64,000 nt of DNA from Bacteroides sp. M10 (GTDB taxonomy: Bacteria > Bacteroidota > Bacteroidia > Bacteroidales > Bacteroidaceae), in the NCBI RefSeq assembly GCF_014334015.1, contig NZ_CP060488.1:4918501-4982500 (forward strand), given 5' to 3'. A model generated the notes under the pieces. The model saw only the letters and a program-made list of their open reading frames with translations. It did no database searches and had not been told where the DNA came from. Below are positions 63,308 to 64,000 of this stretch, in pieces (the stretch's first letter is position 1; each line of letters starts with the position of its first letter). The position numbers and the translations under genes are program-made.

Positions 63308-64000
63308 ATGAGTGCAATAATTTTAGGAATTGAATCCTCCTGTGACGATACGTCGGCAGCCGTAATCAAGGATGGTTATTTGCTGTCAAATGTGGTATCA
63401 AGTCAAGCCGTACATGAAGCATACGGCGGAGTAGTACCCGAATTGGCTTCACGGGCACACCAACAAAACATCGTACCGGTAGTACATGAAGCATTAAAAC
63501 GTGCCGGCGTCACCAAAGAAGAGTTGAGCGCAGTAGCTTTCACTCGCGGACCGGGATTGATGGGGTCTTTGCTTGTTGGAGTCTCCTTTGCAAAAGGATT
63601 CGCTCGTTCTTTAAACATTCCAATGATTGATGTTAATCATTTGACCGGACATGTTTTAGCTCATTTTATTAAAGCAGAAGGAGAAGAGGAGAGGCAACCT
63701 GTTTACCCATTTCTCTGTTTGCTGGTATCCGGAGGAAATTCACAAATCATACTGGTCAAAGCCTATAATGATATGGAGATTCTTGGACAGACTATTGACG
63801 ATGCCGCAGGTGAAGCTATTGATAAATGCTCTAAGGTGATGGGACTTGGTTATCCCGGCGGACCGATCATTGACAAACTGGCTCGTCAGGGAAATCCGAA
63901 AGCTTTTACATTCAGCAAACCGCATATCCCTGGTCTGGATTACAGTTTCAGTGGATTGAAAACTTCCTTTTTATATTCATTACGCGACTGGTTAAAGGAA
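63308..64000 (+). CDS. tsaD: tRNA N6-adenosine threonylcarbamoyltransferase TsaD (5' part, runs off window)
   Basis: The first 231 residues of TsaD are present; the gene continues past the window end (usual length about 340). It transfers the threonylcarbamoyl group to A37 of ANN-decoding tRNAs, with TsaB and TsaE. Seen: the ASKHA start MSAIILGIESSCDDTSAAV, the metal-binding His111 and His115 (NHLTGHVLAH), SGGNSQI, and DDAAGEAIDKCSKVMGLGYPGGP. The ATG at 63308 follows a -7 box at 63276. tsaD is essential in most bacteria. Confidence 0.97.
   Translation, partial: MSAIILGIESSCDDTSAAVIKDGYLLSNVVSSQAVHEAYGGVVPELASRAHQQNIVPVVHEALKRAGVTKEELSAVAFTRGPGLMGSLLVGVSFAKGFARSLNIPMIDVNHLTGHVLAHFIKAEGEEERQPVYPFLCLLVSGGNSQIILVKAYNDMEILGQTIDDAAGEAIDKCSKVMGLGYPGGPIIDKLARQGNPKAFTFSKPHIPGLDYSFSGLKTSFLYSLRDWLKE

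Overview
The window reads as a chromosomal segment of a gut Bacteroides (Bacteroidales). Signs seen directly: sixteen exact TAnnTTTG -7 boxes (the Bacteroidetes sigma-ABfr promoter) placed just upstream of genes, two hybrid two-component regulators (periplasmic propeller, kinase, receiver and AraC domains in one chain), secreted glycan-degrading enzymes, an ECF sigma/FecR/TonB-receptor trio, and an A+T-rich background. The species cannot be fixed from the sequence alone. No transposase, integrase, phage gene or CRISPR array was found.

Layout. 1-14.5 kb is the tail of a pectin-type polysaccharide utilisation locus: DUF5703 glycosidase-like protein, GH2 enzyme, hybrid two-component regulator, PL1 pectate lyase and a DUF4955 beta-helix protein, all on the plus strand and closed by a strong terminator; no SusC/SusD pair is inside the window. 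14.6-28 kb is mixed housekeeping and accessory content: an ECF sigma factor with a tiny FecR-N-like protein, an MFS carrier, a split ThrE-type exporter, an SDR, a degenerate aspartyl-protease-like protein, a HAD hydrolase, a membrane-anchored TPR regulator, a GT117-type membrane glycosyltransferase with a DUF3098 protein, and an arginase-family enzyme. 28-33.6 kb holds the sigma/anti-sigma/TonB-receptor unit and a metallo-beta-lactamase-fold hydrolase. 33.8-39.6 kb is a tight five-gene operon: NapH/NapG-like iron-sulfur fusion, exported Fe-S aldo/keto reductase, DUF1893, TonB receptor, ECF transporter S component. 39.7-48.8 kb is on the minus strand: a second hybrid two-component regulator and a TolC/HlyD/two-permease efflux operon. 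49.5-54 kb carries tRNA-Gly(CCC), a DUF2867 protein, proS and a two-component system. 54-58.6 kb has a NEW3-protein/ABC ATPase/ABC permease operon diverging from two PepSY-like proteins. 58.6-64 kb has tamB diverging from the 5' part of tsaD.

The most unusual signal is non-coding. Four intergenic regions (21.8, 23.2, 49.0 and 57.1 kb) carry arrays of four short palindromes repeated at exactly 22 bp. The 21.8 and 57.1 kb arrays share the same 13-bp motif (ATAGYGWCRCTAT) separated by unrelated 9-bp spacers. The other two have different sequences but the same period, and their units keep self-complementarity through paired substitutions. The TPR regulator gene at 22 kb is flanked by two of these arrays. 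I know of no name for this architecture; it deserves a genome-wide search. The exported redox/uptake operon at 33.8-39.6 kb is the most interesting protein-coding candidate.
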